Shown here piece by piece: positions 17,218 to 28,019 of a DNA stretch of 64,000 bases. The notes beneath the pieces were generated by a model. It did not search any database, was not told the origin of the DNA, and saw nothing but the letters and a program-made list of their open reading frames with translations. Both the position numbers and the translations under genes were made by a program. The first letter of the stretch is position 1. The number at the start of each line of letters is the position of its first letter. Source of the stretch: Bacillus subtilis subsp. subtilis (GTDB lineage Bacteria > Pseudomonadota > Gammaproteobacteria > Xanthomonadales > Xanthomonadaceae); the NCBI GenBank assembly GCA_021733645.1, contig JAHREJ010000021.1:1-64000 (forward strand). The letters are read 5' to 3'.

Positions 17218-18866
17218 AGCAGCAGCACGCCGCCACCAGCGCCGTAGCAGGCGCGGCAGGGCATTGCGACCTGCTGGGCCGGCGAGAACGGGCCGGCATA
17301 GCCGTCTTCATCGATGTACTGCACGCGCACGTGCAGGGTGCCGCGCCAGGGGCGCTTGAGCGACACCTCCGGCTGGTCGACCTCGCGGTCCAGCAGCGGC
17401 CGGGCGAAATCGCCCTTGCGATCGATCTGCACGCGATAGCGTTGGCCGTTCTCACCGGCCTGCCAGCGCAGCGTGAGCTGGCCCTTGGCGGCCTGCGGCG
17501 GCTGCAGGGCCGGGTCCACCGGGGTATCGCTGATGGTCAGCGCCACCGGTTGGCCGAAGCGCCCGCGGTGGCCGTTGCCATCGCGCGAGGCAACACGCCA
17601 GAAATACTCGCCGGGAACCAGGTCTGCGGCTGCGCGGGCATGCGCGGTGGTGCTTGGTTGTTCCAGTACCGGGTCCAGGAACCGCGCATCGCGCGCGATC
17701 TGCAGCACGCTGGCTGCCGCGCCGTCGACCCGGCTCCACTGGAAACGTGGACGCGCGCTGTTGACGGTTTCGTGGTTGACCGGGCGCACCGTCAACGGCG
17801 GCAGCGGCTGGTCGCGCACCAGGAAATCGTGCTCGGCATCGAAGCCTTCCACGCCTTCGGCGCTGACGGCACGCACCAGGACGCGCAGCCGGCCGGCCGG
17901 CAGGTCGGGAAGGGTGAGCGTGGTGGCGGGGGTGTCCTGGGCGAACAGCAGTACATCGGGTTGGTCGCCACGCACTACTTCCACGCGATAGTGGTCGGCC
18001 GTGCCGACCGCCGTCCAGGCCAGCTGCGCCGGCAGCGGATCCAGGCGCGGTTGCGCCGGGTCCAGCTGCGGGGCAGGCAGCAGGGCTTCCAGTGCGCCCG
18101 GGCGGGTGTCCAGCGATGCGCTACGGGTGGCCTGGCCGCGCGTGACCAGGCGCTGGCCACCGGGGTTGCCCACCTGCACCTTGCCCTGGATCACCTCGGT
18201 GGCAGCGCTGCGCCCGTCACCGCCGGCGCTGACCCGGAACACCGTGCCACGCACGCTGCTGGTGGCCGTGGGGGCGTCGATGATGTAGCGCGAAGCGGGG
18301 CCTTTGGCCGGAGTTACCCGGTTGCTGGTGCGGCCCTGCTCCAGCCGCACGCGGGTATCCACCATGCCGGTATGCCCGTAGCGGCTGAGCTGGTCCAGGC
18401 GCAGCCGCGAGTTCTCGCGCAGCTGCAGCCGCGAATCGTCGGCGAAGGCGATGGTGACGCTGGCGTCGGCGCCCGTCACCAGGTGCTGGCCGATCTGCAG
18501 CAGGTCGCCTTCGATCACATCCCGCAGGCCGGCGTGGGCCGCATCGCCCACCTGCACCAGCCCACGCAGGGCCAGCACCCGCGCAGGAGCCGGCTGCACC
18601 GCCAGCCACGCCACCGGGAAACGCAGCTGGCTGCCGGGCGGCAGCCGGTAGGGGTCGGCCACGCGGTTGTGCGATTGCAACTGCTCCCAGGGAATGGACG
18701 GCTTGAGATAGCGCGCGCCCAGGTCCCACAGCGTGTCGCCAGGACGAACCCGGTAGGCCCAGTCCTGGGCCAGCAAGGGAAAGGCGGAAAGCAGCAGCAC
18801 CAGCGCCATCAACAGGCGGGCGGGCAGCGAAGGAAGGTGCGGCAAGCGGATCGAACTCACGGTCAT
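17202..18866 (-). CDS. LysM and FecR domain periplasmic protein
   Basis: A 554-residue exported protein. The signal peptide spans about residues 1-33. A LysM domain (YRVRPGDTLWDLGARYLKP..., about 37-85) probably binds peptidoglycan. A FecR domain (about 110-205; DASVTIAFADDSRLQLRENSRLRL and SSVRGTVFRV) follows. The rest holds Ig/fibronectin-like repeats (FWRVASRDGNGHRGRFG and similar). The C-terminus is odd: PCRACYGAGGGVLLLWLLL, a CxxC followed by a short hydrophobic tail. It overlaps the CHASE2 cyclase gene by 16 bp and should be co-translated with it. No fecI or TonB receptor is adjacent, so it is not a classical FecR iron regulator. A wall-sensing partner of the cyclase is the likely role, by inference. 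Confidence 0.88.
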   Translation of the reverse strand: MTVSSIRLPHLPSLPARLLMALVLLLSAFPLLAQDWAYRVRPGDTLWDLGARYLKPSIPWEQLQSHNRVADPYRLPPGSQLRFPVAWLAVQPAPARVLALRGLVQVGDAAHAGLRDVIEGDLLQIGQHLVTGADASVTIAFADDSRLQLRENSRLRLDQLSRYGHTGMVDTRVRLEQGRTSNRVTPAKGPASRYIIDAPTATSSVRGTVFRVSAGGDGRSAATEVIQGKVQVGNPGGQRLVTRGQATRSASLDTRPGALEALLPAPQLDPAQPRLDPLPAQLAWTAVGTADHYRVEVVRGDQPDVLLFAQDTPATTLTLPDLPAGRLRVLVRAVSAEGVEGFDAEHDFLVRDQPLPPLTVRPVNHETVNSARPRFQWSRVDGAAASVLQIARDARFLDPVLEQPSTTAHARAAADLVPGEYFWRVASRDGNGHRGRFGQPVALTISDTPVDPALQPPQAAKGQLTLRWQAGENGQRYRVQIDRKGDFARPLLDREVDQPEVSLKRPWRGTLHVRVQYIDEDGYAGPFSPAQQVAMPCRACYGAGGGVLLLWLLL

Positions 18867-19074
18867 CTGGGCCCTGCTGGGCGGGGCTCAGCCGTGCGGC
18901 CCCCATGGCCCAGACCTCATCCCCCCGAATGGATCGCGGCGTCAAAAACGCCGCGGACGCATTATTGCCCGGGACTTGTGCAAGGTTTCTGAACGTGATC
19001 TTGGTCACATTCCATGCGGGTTCGACGAATTCCTCATTGCTGCCTGAACGCGTGGTGGGCGGGGCCGGTGCCGA

Positions 19075-19932
19075 TCAGAACAGCAGCGAGGCCATCCGGC
19101 GACGGTAACGACCCACCAGATCCTCATCGTCGATTACCTTGAACGCGTCGATCAGCAGCTTGCGCGGCAGGCCGTCGGAGAAACTGCGGTCGCTGCGCAG
19201 CATGGCCAGGAACTGTTCCAGCGCCGCTTCGTCCTGCCCGCCCAGCAACAGCTGCACACCGCGCAGGTGGCGGGCCTGCAGGTCATCGGCGTCGGCGGCG
19301 ATGCGGGCGTCCAGGACCTCGGCGGCCGGGGCGTCCTGCAGCGCATTGGCGAAATCCAGCCGCGCGCGGGCACGCACGGCGCGATCATCGGTGGCCAGGT
19401 TGGCCGGCAGCGCGTCGATCAACGCGCTGGCTTCGGTGCCGGCACCGGTCTGCAGCAGGGCCAGTGCCAGCTCCAGCTTGAGCTCTTCCTTGTCCGGCTC
19501 GGCGGCAATCGCCGCGCGCAGCACATCGACCTGGGCCTGCGGGTCCAGCGGCTCGGGCTCGGCCACCGCGTCGGCGGCCGGCTCGGCCGGCGTGATGCCG
19601 TGCTGGGCCAGGAATTCGCGCAGCTGGCCCTCGGGAATCGCGCCGGGGAAGCCATCCACCAGCTGGCCGCCCTTGACCAGGAACACGGTGGGCACCGACC
19701 GGATCTGGAACGCCGCGGCGATCTGCTGTTCGGCGTCCACGTCGACCTTGGCCAGCTCGAACGCGCCGTGGTACTCGCCGGCCAGCTTTTCCAGCATCGG
19801 CCCGAGGGTCTTGCAGGGCTCGCACCAGCTGGCCCAGAAATCGACCAGCACCGGGGTGTGCTGGGACTTCTGCAGGACCTCGGTTTCAAAGGTGGCCGTG
19901 GTGGCGTCGAAGACGTGCGGCAATTCGCTCAT
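19075..19932 (-). CDS. CnoX/YbbN-like thioredoxin with TPR-like C-terminal domain
   Basis: A 285-residue protein. The N-terminal thioredoxin domain (about 8-110) has WASWCEPCK with an intact CxxC at about 36-39. The C-terminal helical part (about 130-285), with the ELALALLQTGAGTEA and repeated A-x-x-x-F-x-A helices, matches the TPR-like module of CnoX (YbbN), a chaperone-like holdase acting with GroEL. E. coli CnoX has lost the first active-site cysteine, whereas this one keeps both, so it may be redox-active. It is cytoplasmic (no signal peptide) and transcribed away from the DUF998 gene. Confidence 0.88.
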   Translation of the reverse strand: MSELPHVFDATTATFETEVLQKSQHTPVLVDFWASWCEPCKTLGPMLEKLAGEYHGAFELAKVDVDAEQQIAAAFQIRSVPTVFLVKGGQLVDGFPGAIPEGQLREFLAQHGITPAEPAADAVAEPEPLDPQAQVDVLRAAIAAEPDKEELKLELALALLQTGAGTEASALIDALPANLATDDRAVRARARLDFANALQDAPAAEVLDARIAADADDLQARHLRGVQLLLGGQDEAALEQFLAMLRSDRSFSDGLPRKLLIDAFKVIDDEDLVGRYRRRMASLLF

Positions 19933-20062
19933 GGTCGGGAATCAACGATAAAGATGTATCCAGTGTATGGGTGCACGCCCGGCCGGACGCAACCCCGGTC
20001 CCCGGGATCGGCACAAACCGGTAACAATGCGCGCCGTCCACTACCGTCCCGGCAGATCCCAC

Positions 20063-20662
20063 ATGCACACCTGGCAACGTATCGACTCCTTCATCGGCGC
20101 ACTGGCCGCAGCGGTGTGGGTGGCAGCGGTGGTCGGCTTCGCCGCGGCGTTGCCGGGGTTTCGCGCGCTGGCCCATCCGGTGGCGCTGCTGGGCGCGACC
20201 GGGGTGCCACATGGACAGGCGTTCAGTTGGCTGGGGTTCGTGCTGCCGGGGGTAATGGCCAGCGTGGTGGCGCTGCGCCTGTTGCTGCGGGTGCCGCGCA
20301 CATCGCCCTGGACGCTGCGCGTGGGCGTGCAGCTGCTGGTGTTGGCGGGGTTCGGCTTTGCGGCGATGGGGCTGCTGCCGCTGGACGCCAGTGATATCCA
20401 AAGCCCGGCCAGCCAGTTCCATGCCAGTGCCTGGATGGTGTGGGTGCTGGCGTTCGTGCCGGGCGCCCTGCTGTACGGGCTGGGGGCGCTGCGGGTACCG
20501 GGTTGGCGCGCACCGGCGCTGCTGCACCTGGGCTGCGCGGTGGGCATGTTGCTGGCGGCGTTCGTGCTGCAGGCGTGGATGCCGGCCCCGCTGGCGCAGG
20601 GGCTGGCCTTCGCCTGCTGGGCGGTGTGGCTGGTAGTAGCGCTGCCGTTGGCAGCGCGGTAA
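20063..20662 (+). CDS. DUF998 family membrane protein
   Basis: A 199-residue integral membrane protein with about six hydrophobic helices and short loops. The pattern of a long N-terminal helix, GFVLPGVMASVVALRLLLR, FAAMGLLPLDASDIQSPASQFHASAWMVWVLAF and a Trp-rich end fits DUF998, a family of unknown function. The ATG at 20063 begins MHTWQRIDSFIG; the longer frame adds 32 residues without support. It ends at a perfect hairpin that it shares with the converging gene. Confidence 0.75.
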   Translation: MHTWQRIDSFIGALAAAVWVAAVVGFAAALPGFRALAHPVALLGATGVPHGQAFSWLGFVLPGVMASVVALRLLLRVPRTSPWTLRVGVQLLVLAGFGFAAMGLLPLDASDIQSPASQFHASAWMVWVLAFVPGALLYGLGALRVPGWRAPALLHLGCAVGMLLAAFVLQAWMPAPLAQGLAFACWAVWLVVALPLAAR

Positions 20663-20663
20663 G

Positions 20664-20689
20664 GACGGGGCGCGAACCAGCGCCCCGTC
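20664..20689. terminator. Perfect 10-bp hairpin between converging genes
   Basis: GACGGGGCGC (20664-20673) pairs with GCGCCCCGTC (20680-20689) around GAACCA. It lies directly after the DUF998 stop and 4 bp before the stop of the converging small gene. There is no strong T tract on either strand, so it may slow or end both transcripts with help. Confidence 0.55.
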
Positions 20690-20693
20690 GGTG

Positions 20694-23898
<3,205 letters not shown>

Positions 23899-23902
23899 CC
23901 CC

Positions 23903-23955
23903 GTAGCGCCGGGTTCTGCCCGGCTGCCGTAGAGCGGGGCAGAGCCCCGCTCTAC
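23903..23955. repeat. Two tandem GTAG (SMAG-like) palindromes
   Basis: Unit one is GTAGCGCCGGGTTCTGCCCG plus GCTGCC at 23903-23928. Unit two, 23929-23955, reads GTAGAGCGGGGCAGAGCCCC and closes GCTCTAC, so it is palindromic to both ends. They lie between leuS and lptE and could act as a transcript-stabilising or terminating structure. Confidence 0.75.
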
Positions 23956-24029
23956 GTGCTACGTTCACGCGGCATCGGGCATCTTCAGTGCCTGTTGCCG
24001 CGCCCGCCCGGCTCCCCCAGACTGTGCCC

Positions 24030-24617
24030 ATGACCCGATTCCTGCTTGCCCTTGTCCTGACCGCATCCCTTGCCGGCTGCGGCTTTCACCTGCGCAACAA
24101 GTTGATGCTGCCGGCCAACACCGCCGCGGTGAAGGTGGTATCCACCGCGCCGTACAGTGAACTGGCCAAGCTGCTGCGCCGTGGGCTGCAGTCCTCCGGG
24201 GCGCAGATCGCCGATTCGGATGACACCGCCAAGGCAGCCCAGCTGCAGGTGCTGTCCGAACGCTGGGGCGACCTGCCCATTGCCATCGATGCACAGGGCC
24301 GCGCCCAGGAATACAGCCTGCGCTATGCGGTGATCTTCAAGTTCCTGCGCGAGGACGGCAGCGAGCTGGTGCCGCAGCAGGTGATCGAGCTGTCGCGCGA
24401 TTACGTGTCCCCGCCCACCGACGCCACCGGTACCACCACCGAGCGCGAGATCCTCGCCGACGAACTGCGTCGCGAAATGTCGGCCTCGATCATGCGACGT
24501 ATCGACAGCGTGGTGCGCGCCGAGATGGAAGGCCGCGTGCCGGTCAAGCCGGCTACCCCGGCCAGCGTGCCGGTGGAACCGACGCCGGCCGCCCCCATCC
24601 CCACCCCGGCGCACTGA
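24030..24617 (+). CDS. lptE: LPS assembly lipoprotein LptE
   Basis: A 195-residue outer-membrane lipoprotein. The signal peptide ends in a lipobox LAGC, with Cys16 or Cys17 as the acylation site, followed at once by GFHLRNK, the conserved start of mature LptE (RlpB). The protein plugs LptD and helps insert lipopolysaccharide into the outer leaflet. The body has the expected alpha/beta sandwich pattern. The C-terminus has a Pro/Ala/Val-rich tail (about 170-195). The start at 24030 is chosen over 23988 because it gives a normal lipoprotein signal. It lies upstream of holA by 26 bp. Confidence 0.93.
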   Translation: MTRFLLALVLTASLAGCGFHLRNKLMLPANTAAVKVVSTAPYSELAKLLRRGLQSSGAQIADSDDTAKAAQLQVLSERWGDLPIAIDAQGRAQEYSLRYAVIFKFLREDGSELVPQQVIELSRDYVSPPTDATGTTTEREILADELRREMSASIMRRIDSVVRAEMEGRVPVKPATPASVPVEPTPAAPIPTPAH

Positions 24618-24643
24618 CCGGTCCGCTCTGGACCGGCGCCCGG

Positions 24644-25681
24644 ATGGAACTGCGACCCGAACAATTCGCCAGCCAGCCCGCCGGCCAGGCATTGGCCCCG
24701 GTCTACCTGATTGCCGGCCCGGAAACCCTGCGCGTGCTGGAAGCGGCCGATGCGGTGCGCGCCCGCGCCCGCGCCGACGGCATCGACGAGCGCGAGGTGT
24801 TCGACGCCGATGGCCGTGAGTTCGACTGGAACCAGGTCGAGGCCAGCTTCAACGCGCCCAGCCTGTTCAGTCCGCGGCGGCTGATGGAGCTGCGCCTGCC
24901 CAGCGGCAAGCCGGGCAAGGACGGTGCCGAAGTGATCAGCCAGTTCTGCGCCAATCCGGCGCCGGACGTGATCCTGCTGATTACCTGCAACGAATGGAGC
25001 AAGGCCCACCAGGGCAAGTGGGCCGAGGCGGTCAACCGCGTCGGCGTGCTGTCGGTGGCCTGGGCGATCAAGCCGCACGAACTGCCCGACTGGATCGAGC
25101 GCCGCCTGCGCAGCAAGGGCCTGCGCGCCGAGCCGGCCGCGGTGCAGCGCCTGGCCGAACGGGTTGAAGGCAACCTGCTGGCTGCCGCGCAGGAGATCGA
25201 CAAGCTGGCGCTGCTGGCCGCCGGGCAGACGCTGGACGTTGAGACCATGGAGTCGCTGGTGGCCGACGCCGCCCGCTACGACGTGTTCCGCCTGCTGGAG
25301 GCTACGTTCTCCGGGCAGCCGGTGGCCGTGCTGCGCATGTTGGCCGGGCTGCGCGGGGAGGGCGAAGCGGTAGCGGCGCTGACCCCGATGGTGATCCGCG
25401 AGCTGCTGTCCACCGCCGGGCTGGCCCGGGTGCAGGCCCGGGGCGGCAACCTGGCGGCGGAAATGAAAAGCCGCGGCATCTGGGAATCGCGCCAGGCCCC
25501 GTTCAAGCGCGCGCTGCAACGCCATCCCGAACCCAAGCGCTGGGACCGTTTCGTGGCCGAAGCCGGCCTGGTGGACCGCATGGCCAAGGGACGCGCCGAC
25601 GGCGACCCGTGGCTGGGCCTGGAACGCCTGCTGCTGGCCGTGGCCGAGGCCCGCGCGGTGCGCCTGCTGGCCCGCGCCTGA
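24644..25681 (+). CDS. holA: DNA polymerase III subunit delta
   Basis: A 345-residue protein of the HolA family, the clamp-loader subunit that opens the beta sliding clamp. The N-terminal AAA+-like fold begins APVYLIAGPETLRVLEAADAVRA, typical of delta. A helical domain II with RLAERVEGNLLAAAQEIDKLALL and a C-terminal collar domain ending in LLLAVAEARAVRLLARA follow. It sits between lptE and nadD, the standard gammaproteobacterial order. The nadD ATG begins 5 bp after its stop. Confidence 0.95.
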   Translation: MELRPEQFASQPAGQALAPVYLIAGPETLRVLEAADAVRARARADGIDEREVFDADGREFDWNQVEASFNAPSLFSPRRLMELRLPSGKPGKDGAEVISQFCANPAPDVILLITCNEWSKAHQGKWAEAVNRVGVLSVAWAIKPHELPDWIERRLRSKGLRAEPAAVQRLAERVEGNLLAAAQEIDKLALLAAGQTLDVETMESLVADAARYDVFRLLEATFSGQPVAVLRMLAGLRGEGEAVAALTPMVIRELLSTAGLARVQARGGNLAAEMKSRGIWESRQAPFKRALQRHPEPKRWDRFVAEAGLVDRMAKGRADGDPWLGLERLLLAVAEARAVRLLARA

Positions 25682-25686
25682 GCGGC

Positions 25687-26352
25687 ATGGGCCTGCGCAT
25701 TCACTACGGCGGCACCTTCGACCCGGTGCACCTGGGCCACCTGGCCATCGCGCGTGCGGCGCGCGACCAGCTGCAGGTGGCAGTTCGCCTGCTGCCGGCC
25801 GCCGACCCGCCGCACCGCGCGGCCCCCGGCGCCGATGCCGGCCAACGCGCGCACATGCTGGCGCTGGCCATCGGCGATGAACCGGGGCTGCTGCTGGACC
25901 TGCGCGAACTGGAGCGGGCTGCGCGCCAGCCCGGGGTGCCGTCCTATACGGCCGACACCCTGCGCGAGCTGCGTGCCGAGCTGGGCCCGCACCAGCCGCT
26001 GGCGTGGCTGGTGGGCGCCGACAGCCTGCTGGGCCTGACCGCCTGGCATGACTGGGAGGCGCTGTTCGGGCTGGCCCATTTCATCGTGGCCGATCGCCCC
26101 GGCAGCCCGCTGGAACAGGCCCTGCCGCCGGCCCTGGAGGCGGCGCTGGCCGGCCGCTGGGCCGACCATGAGCGCGCGCTGCTGGGTGCCCCGGCCGGGC
26201 GCGTGCTGCGCCTGCAGGCGCCCCTGCGCGAGGAATCAGCCAGTGCCGTGCGCCAGCGGATCGCCGCCGGCCAGGACTGGCGCAGCCTGCTGCCGCTGGC
26301 CGTTGCCGACTACATTGCCGACCATCGCCTGTACGGCGCCGGGGCAACGTGA
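25687..26352 (+). CDS. nadD: Nicotinate-nucleotide adenylyltransferase
   Basis: A 221-residue nucleotidyltransferase that makes deamido-NAD from nicotinate mononucleotide and ATP in NAD biosynthesis. GGTFDPVHLGHLAIA at residues 8-22 holds the HxGH motif (15-18). The C-terminal ESASAVRQRI region corresponds to the ISSTxxR motif, with Ser-Ala in place of Ser-Ser-Thr. GADSLLGLTAWHDWEALF is the typical adenine-ring region. It is in the middle of the leuS-rlmH block. Confidence 0.95.
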   Translation: MGLRIHYGGTFDPVHLGHLAIARAARDQLQVAVRLLPAADPPHRAAPGADAGQRAHMLALAIGDEPGLLLDLRELERAARQPGVPSYTADTLRELRAELGPHQPLAWLVGADSLLGLTAWHDWEALFGLAHFIVADRPGSPLEQALPPALEAALAGRWADHERALLGAPAGRVLRLQAPLREESASAVRQRIAAGQDWRSLLPLAVADYIADHRLYGAGAT

Positions 26353-26410
26353 ATACGCGCGAGGCCCCGGCCCCGTATAATCGGCCCCACATTTATCGAG
26401 TTCACCCGCT

Positions 26411-26854
26411 TTGAGCAACCAAGCCCAGCCCCAGACCATCAAGGTCCAGATGCCGAACCCGGCACCCTCCAACGCGCAGCTGCTGGAGTGCGTGCGCAAG
26501 GCCACCGAAGAACTGAAGGCCAAGGATCTCGTCGAAATCGATGTGATCGGCAAGTCCAGCGTCGCCGATTACATGGTGATCGCCTCGGGCACCTCCAGCC
26601 GCCACGTGAAGTCGATCGCCGATGAGGTGGTCAAGTTCGCCAAGGCCCTGGGTGTGATGCCGCTGGGCGTGGAAGGCGAGCGCGAAGCCGAGTGGGTGCT
26701 GGTGGACCTGGGCGACGTGGTGGTGCACGTGATGCTGCCCCGCGTGCGCGAGTTCTATGCGTTGGAGCGTCTGTGGACGGTGGGCGACCAGCCGCCGAGC
26801 CTGCTGGACGACGACGCTGACGAAGGCGACGACTACGGCCACGGCGCGCGCTGA
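26411..26854 (+). CDS. rsfS: Ribosomal silencing factor RsfS
   Basis: A 147-residue protein. The conserved RsfS (Iojap/DUF143) core runs from about 38 to 130: [36 protein letters not shown] and [24 protein letters not shown]. RsfS binds L14 of the large subunit and blocks subunit joining in starvation. The frame opens with a TTG codon at 26411. The alternative is ATG at 26450, preceded by AAGG at suitable spacing, which would give 134 residues. The Asp-rich C-terminus ([17 protein letters not shown]) is an extension. rlmH follows 85 bp later. Confidence 0.93.
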   Translation: MSNQAQPQTIKVQMPNPAPSNAQLLECVRKATEELKAKDLVEIDVIGKSSVADYMVIASGTSSRHVKSIADEVVKFAKALGVMPLGVEGEREAEWVLVDLGDVVVHVMLPRVREFYALERLWTVGDQPPSLLDDDADEGDDYGHGAR

Positions 26855-26939
26855 GGCGCCGCGTCGCGGGTCACGATGACGGCGCCGATGGCGCCGTTGT
26901 CATTTCAACGGCATCACCGCCGATGCCGGGAGACTGCAG

Positions 26940-27410
26940 ATGAAAGCCAGGTTGATCGCCACCGGCGAACGCGCGCCTGCCTGGGTGGCGCAGGGCTTTG
27001 CCGAGTACCAGAAGCGTCTGTCGCACTGGTTGCCGTTCGAGCTGGTGGAAATAGAGCCGGGCCTGCGTGGCAAGGGCCGCGACGCACGCCGGGCCACCGA
27101 CGAGGAGGGCAAGCGGGTGATTGCCGCGCTGCCGAAAAACGCCTATGTGGTGGCGCTGGACGTGCCGGGCCGCCAGCTCAGTTCGGAGCAGTTGGCGCAG
27201 CGGCTGGAGCACTGGCGCGGGCAGGGCAGGGACATGGCGTTCCTGATCGGCGGGCCGGAAGGCCATTCGGCGGAAGTGTCGGCGCTGGCCGATGAAAAAT
27301 GGTCGATCGGCCCGTTGACGTTGCCGCACATGCTGGTGCGCCTGGTGGTGGCCGAGCAGCTGTATCGCGCCGCGGCGATGCTGGCCAACCATCCCTATCA
27401 TCGGGCCTGA
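26940..27410 (+). CDS. rlmH: 23S rRNA (pseudouridine1915-N3)-methyltransferase
   Basis: A 156-residue SPOUT-class methyltransferase that methylates pseudouridine 1915 in helix 69 of 23S rRNA. The knotted SAM site is seen as FLIGGPEGHS (about 101-110) and WSIGPLTLPHMLVRLVVAEQLYRA near the C-terminus. Length matches the E. coli enzyme of 155 residues. It closes the leuS-rlmH block and is followed by tRNA-Asn. A foldable palindrome (26875-26903) lies between rsfS and this gene. Confidence 0.96.
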   Translation: MKARLIATGERAPAWVAQGFAEYQKRLSHWLPFELVEIEPGLRGKGRDARRATDEEGKRVIAALPKNAYVVALDVPGRQLSSEQLAQRLEHWRGQGRDMAFLIGGPEGHSAEVSALADEKWSIGPLTLPHMLVRLVVAEQLYRAAAMLANHPYHRA

Positions 27411-27442
27411 CAACGCACTTGAAGAAAAGCGGCGCAAACGGG

Positions 27443-27470
27443 TTACATCCTGTGAAAAACGGGCTACAAT
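27443..27470 (+). promoter_or_regulatory. Probable sigma-70 promoter of tRNA-Asn
   Basis: TTACAT (27443-27448) as a -35 element and TACAAT (27465-27470) as a -10 element are spaced by 16 bp. The mature tRNA starts 10 bp after the -10 element. The region is less GC-rich than its surroundings. Confidence 0.6.
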
Positions 27471-27479
27471 GCGCACCCC

Positions 27480-27556
27480 GCCCGAATAGCTCAGCCGGTT
27501 AGAGCACTTGACTGTTAATCAGGGGGTCGTTGGTTCGAGTCCAACTTCGGGCGCCA
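27480..27556 (+). tRNA. tRNA-Asn (anticodon GTT)
   Basis: A 77-nt tRNA with encoded CCA. The acceptor stem GCCCGAA (27480-27486) pairs with TTCGGGC (27546-27552). The D arm contains AGCTCAGCCGGTTAGAGC, the anticodon loop CTGTTAA gives GTT (Asn), and the T arm has GGTTCGAGTCC. It has its own promoter and a strong terminator. Confidence 0.98.
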
Positions 27557-27565
27557 AGTATTGAG

Positions 27566-27596
27566 AAGCCTCGCAGCGATGCGAGGCTTTTTTTTT
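27566..27596 (+). terminator. Rho-independent terminator of tRNA-Asn
   Basis: AAGCCTCGCA (27566-27575) pairs with TGCGAGGCTT (27580-27589) around a GCGA tetraloop, followed by a run of nine T. This is a strong intrinsic terminator immediately after the tRNA. Confidence 0.92.
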
Positions 27597-27706
27597 CTTT
27601 GCAGGGCGTAGCAGATGGCGCACGGCGGTATGTGTGTGGCCAAGTAGTCCGGCGCATTGTGGATCCGTGGTGATGTCTCCGTTCGGGGCTTCCGCCAGCG
27701 TGAGGC

Positions 27707-27907
27707 CCCCGTAGCGGCCGGCAGGCCCCGGCGCAACTGTCCCCCGGCCGACGCCTGCGGCGACGACCTCCTCCTTTACTTTGCCTGGGACCTGCCGGCC
27801 GCTACGGGGCTCGGCTTGCGGAAGCAGGCGAGAAACCAGGCTGTTCTGCGGGCCGCCGGGGGACATTTGCCGGCAAGGGCATCGCGGCCCAGCGCTCGAC
27901 CCACAAC
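27707..27907 (+). repeat. Composite hairpin element, copy A
   Basis: First module: arms 27707-27725 and 27791-27809 are a perfect 19-nt inverted repeat (containing GTAGCGGCCGGCAGG) around the conserved core, which reads CTGTCCCCCGGCCG...CCTCCTCCTTTACTTTGCC. Second module is partial: a reversed piece of the core (GCCGGGGGACATTTGCCGG, 27859-27877) followed by a right arm (to 27907) like those of copies B and D; the left arm is missing. It lies between the tRNA-Asn terminator and the end of the TonB-dependent receptor gene. No protein gene is supported in this 460-bp interval. Confidence 0.75.
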
Positions 27908-27971
27908 CGGCCCCGCCTGCACAGCCCAGCGCACGTTTAGTACGTGACACCGAGGGACGCGGCCACAAACA

Positions 27972-27998
27972 AAAAGCCCGGGCAATGCCCGGGCTTTT
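27972..27998 (-). terminator. Terminator of the TonB-dependent receptor gene
   Basis: AAAAGCCCGGGCA and its complement TGCCCGGGCTTTT form a stem at 27972-27998. Read on the minus strand it ends in TTTTTGTTTG, directly downstream of the receptor stop at 28020. It could work on both strands. Confidence 0.85.
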
Positions 27999-28019
27999 CG
28001 TTCCCCAAGAGCGGTTACA

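Noticed and set aside
27519-27968. Minus-strand frame over tRNA-Asn and element copy A
   Set aside because: It crosses a tRNA and its terminator. Similar peptides at the other element copies arise from the repeated DNA, not from a conserved protein.
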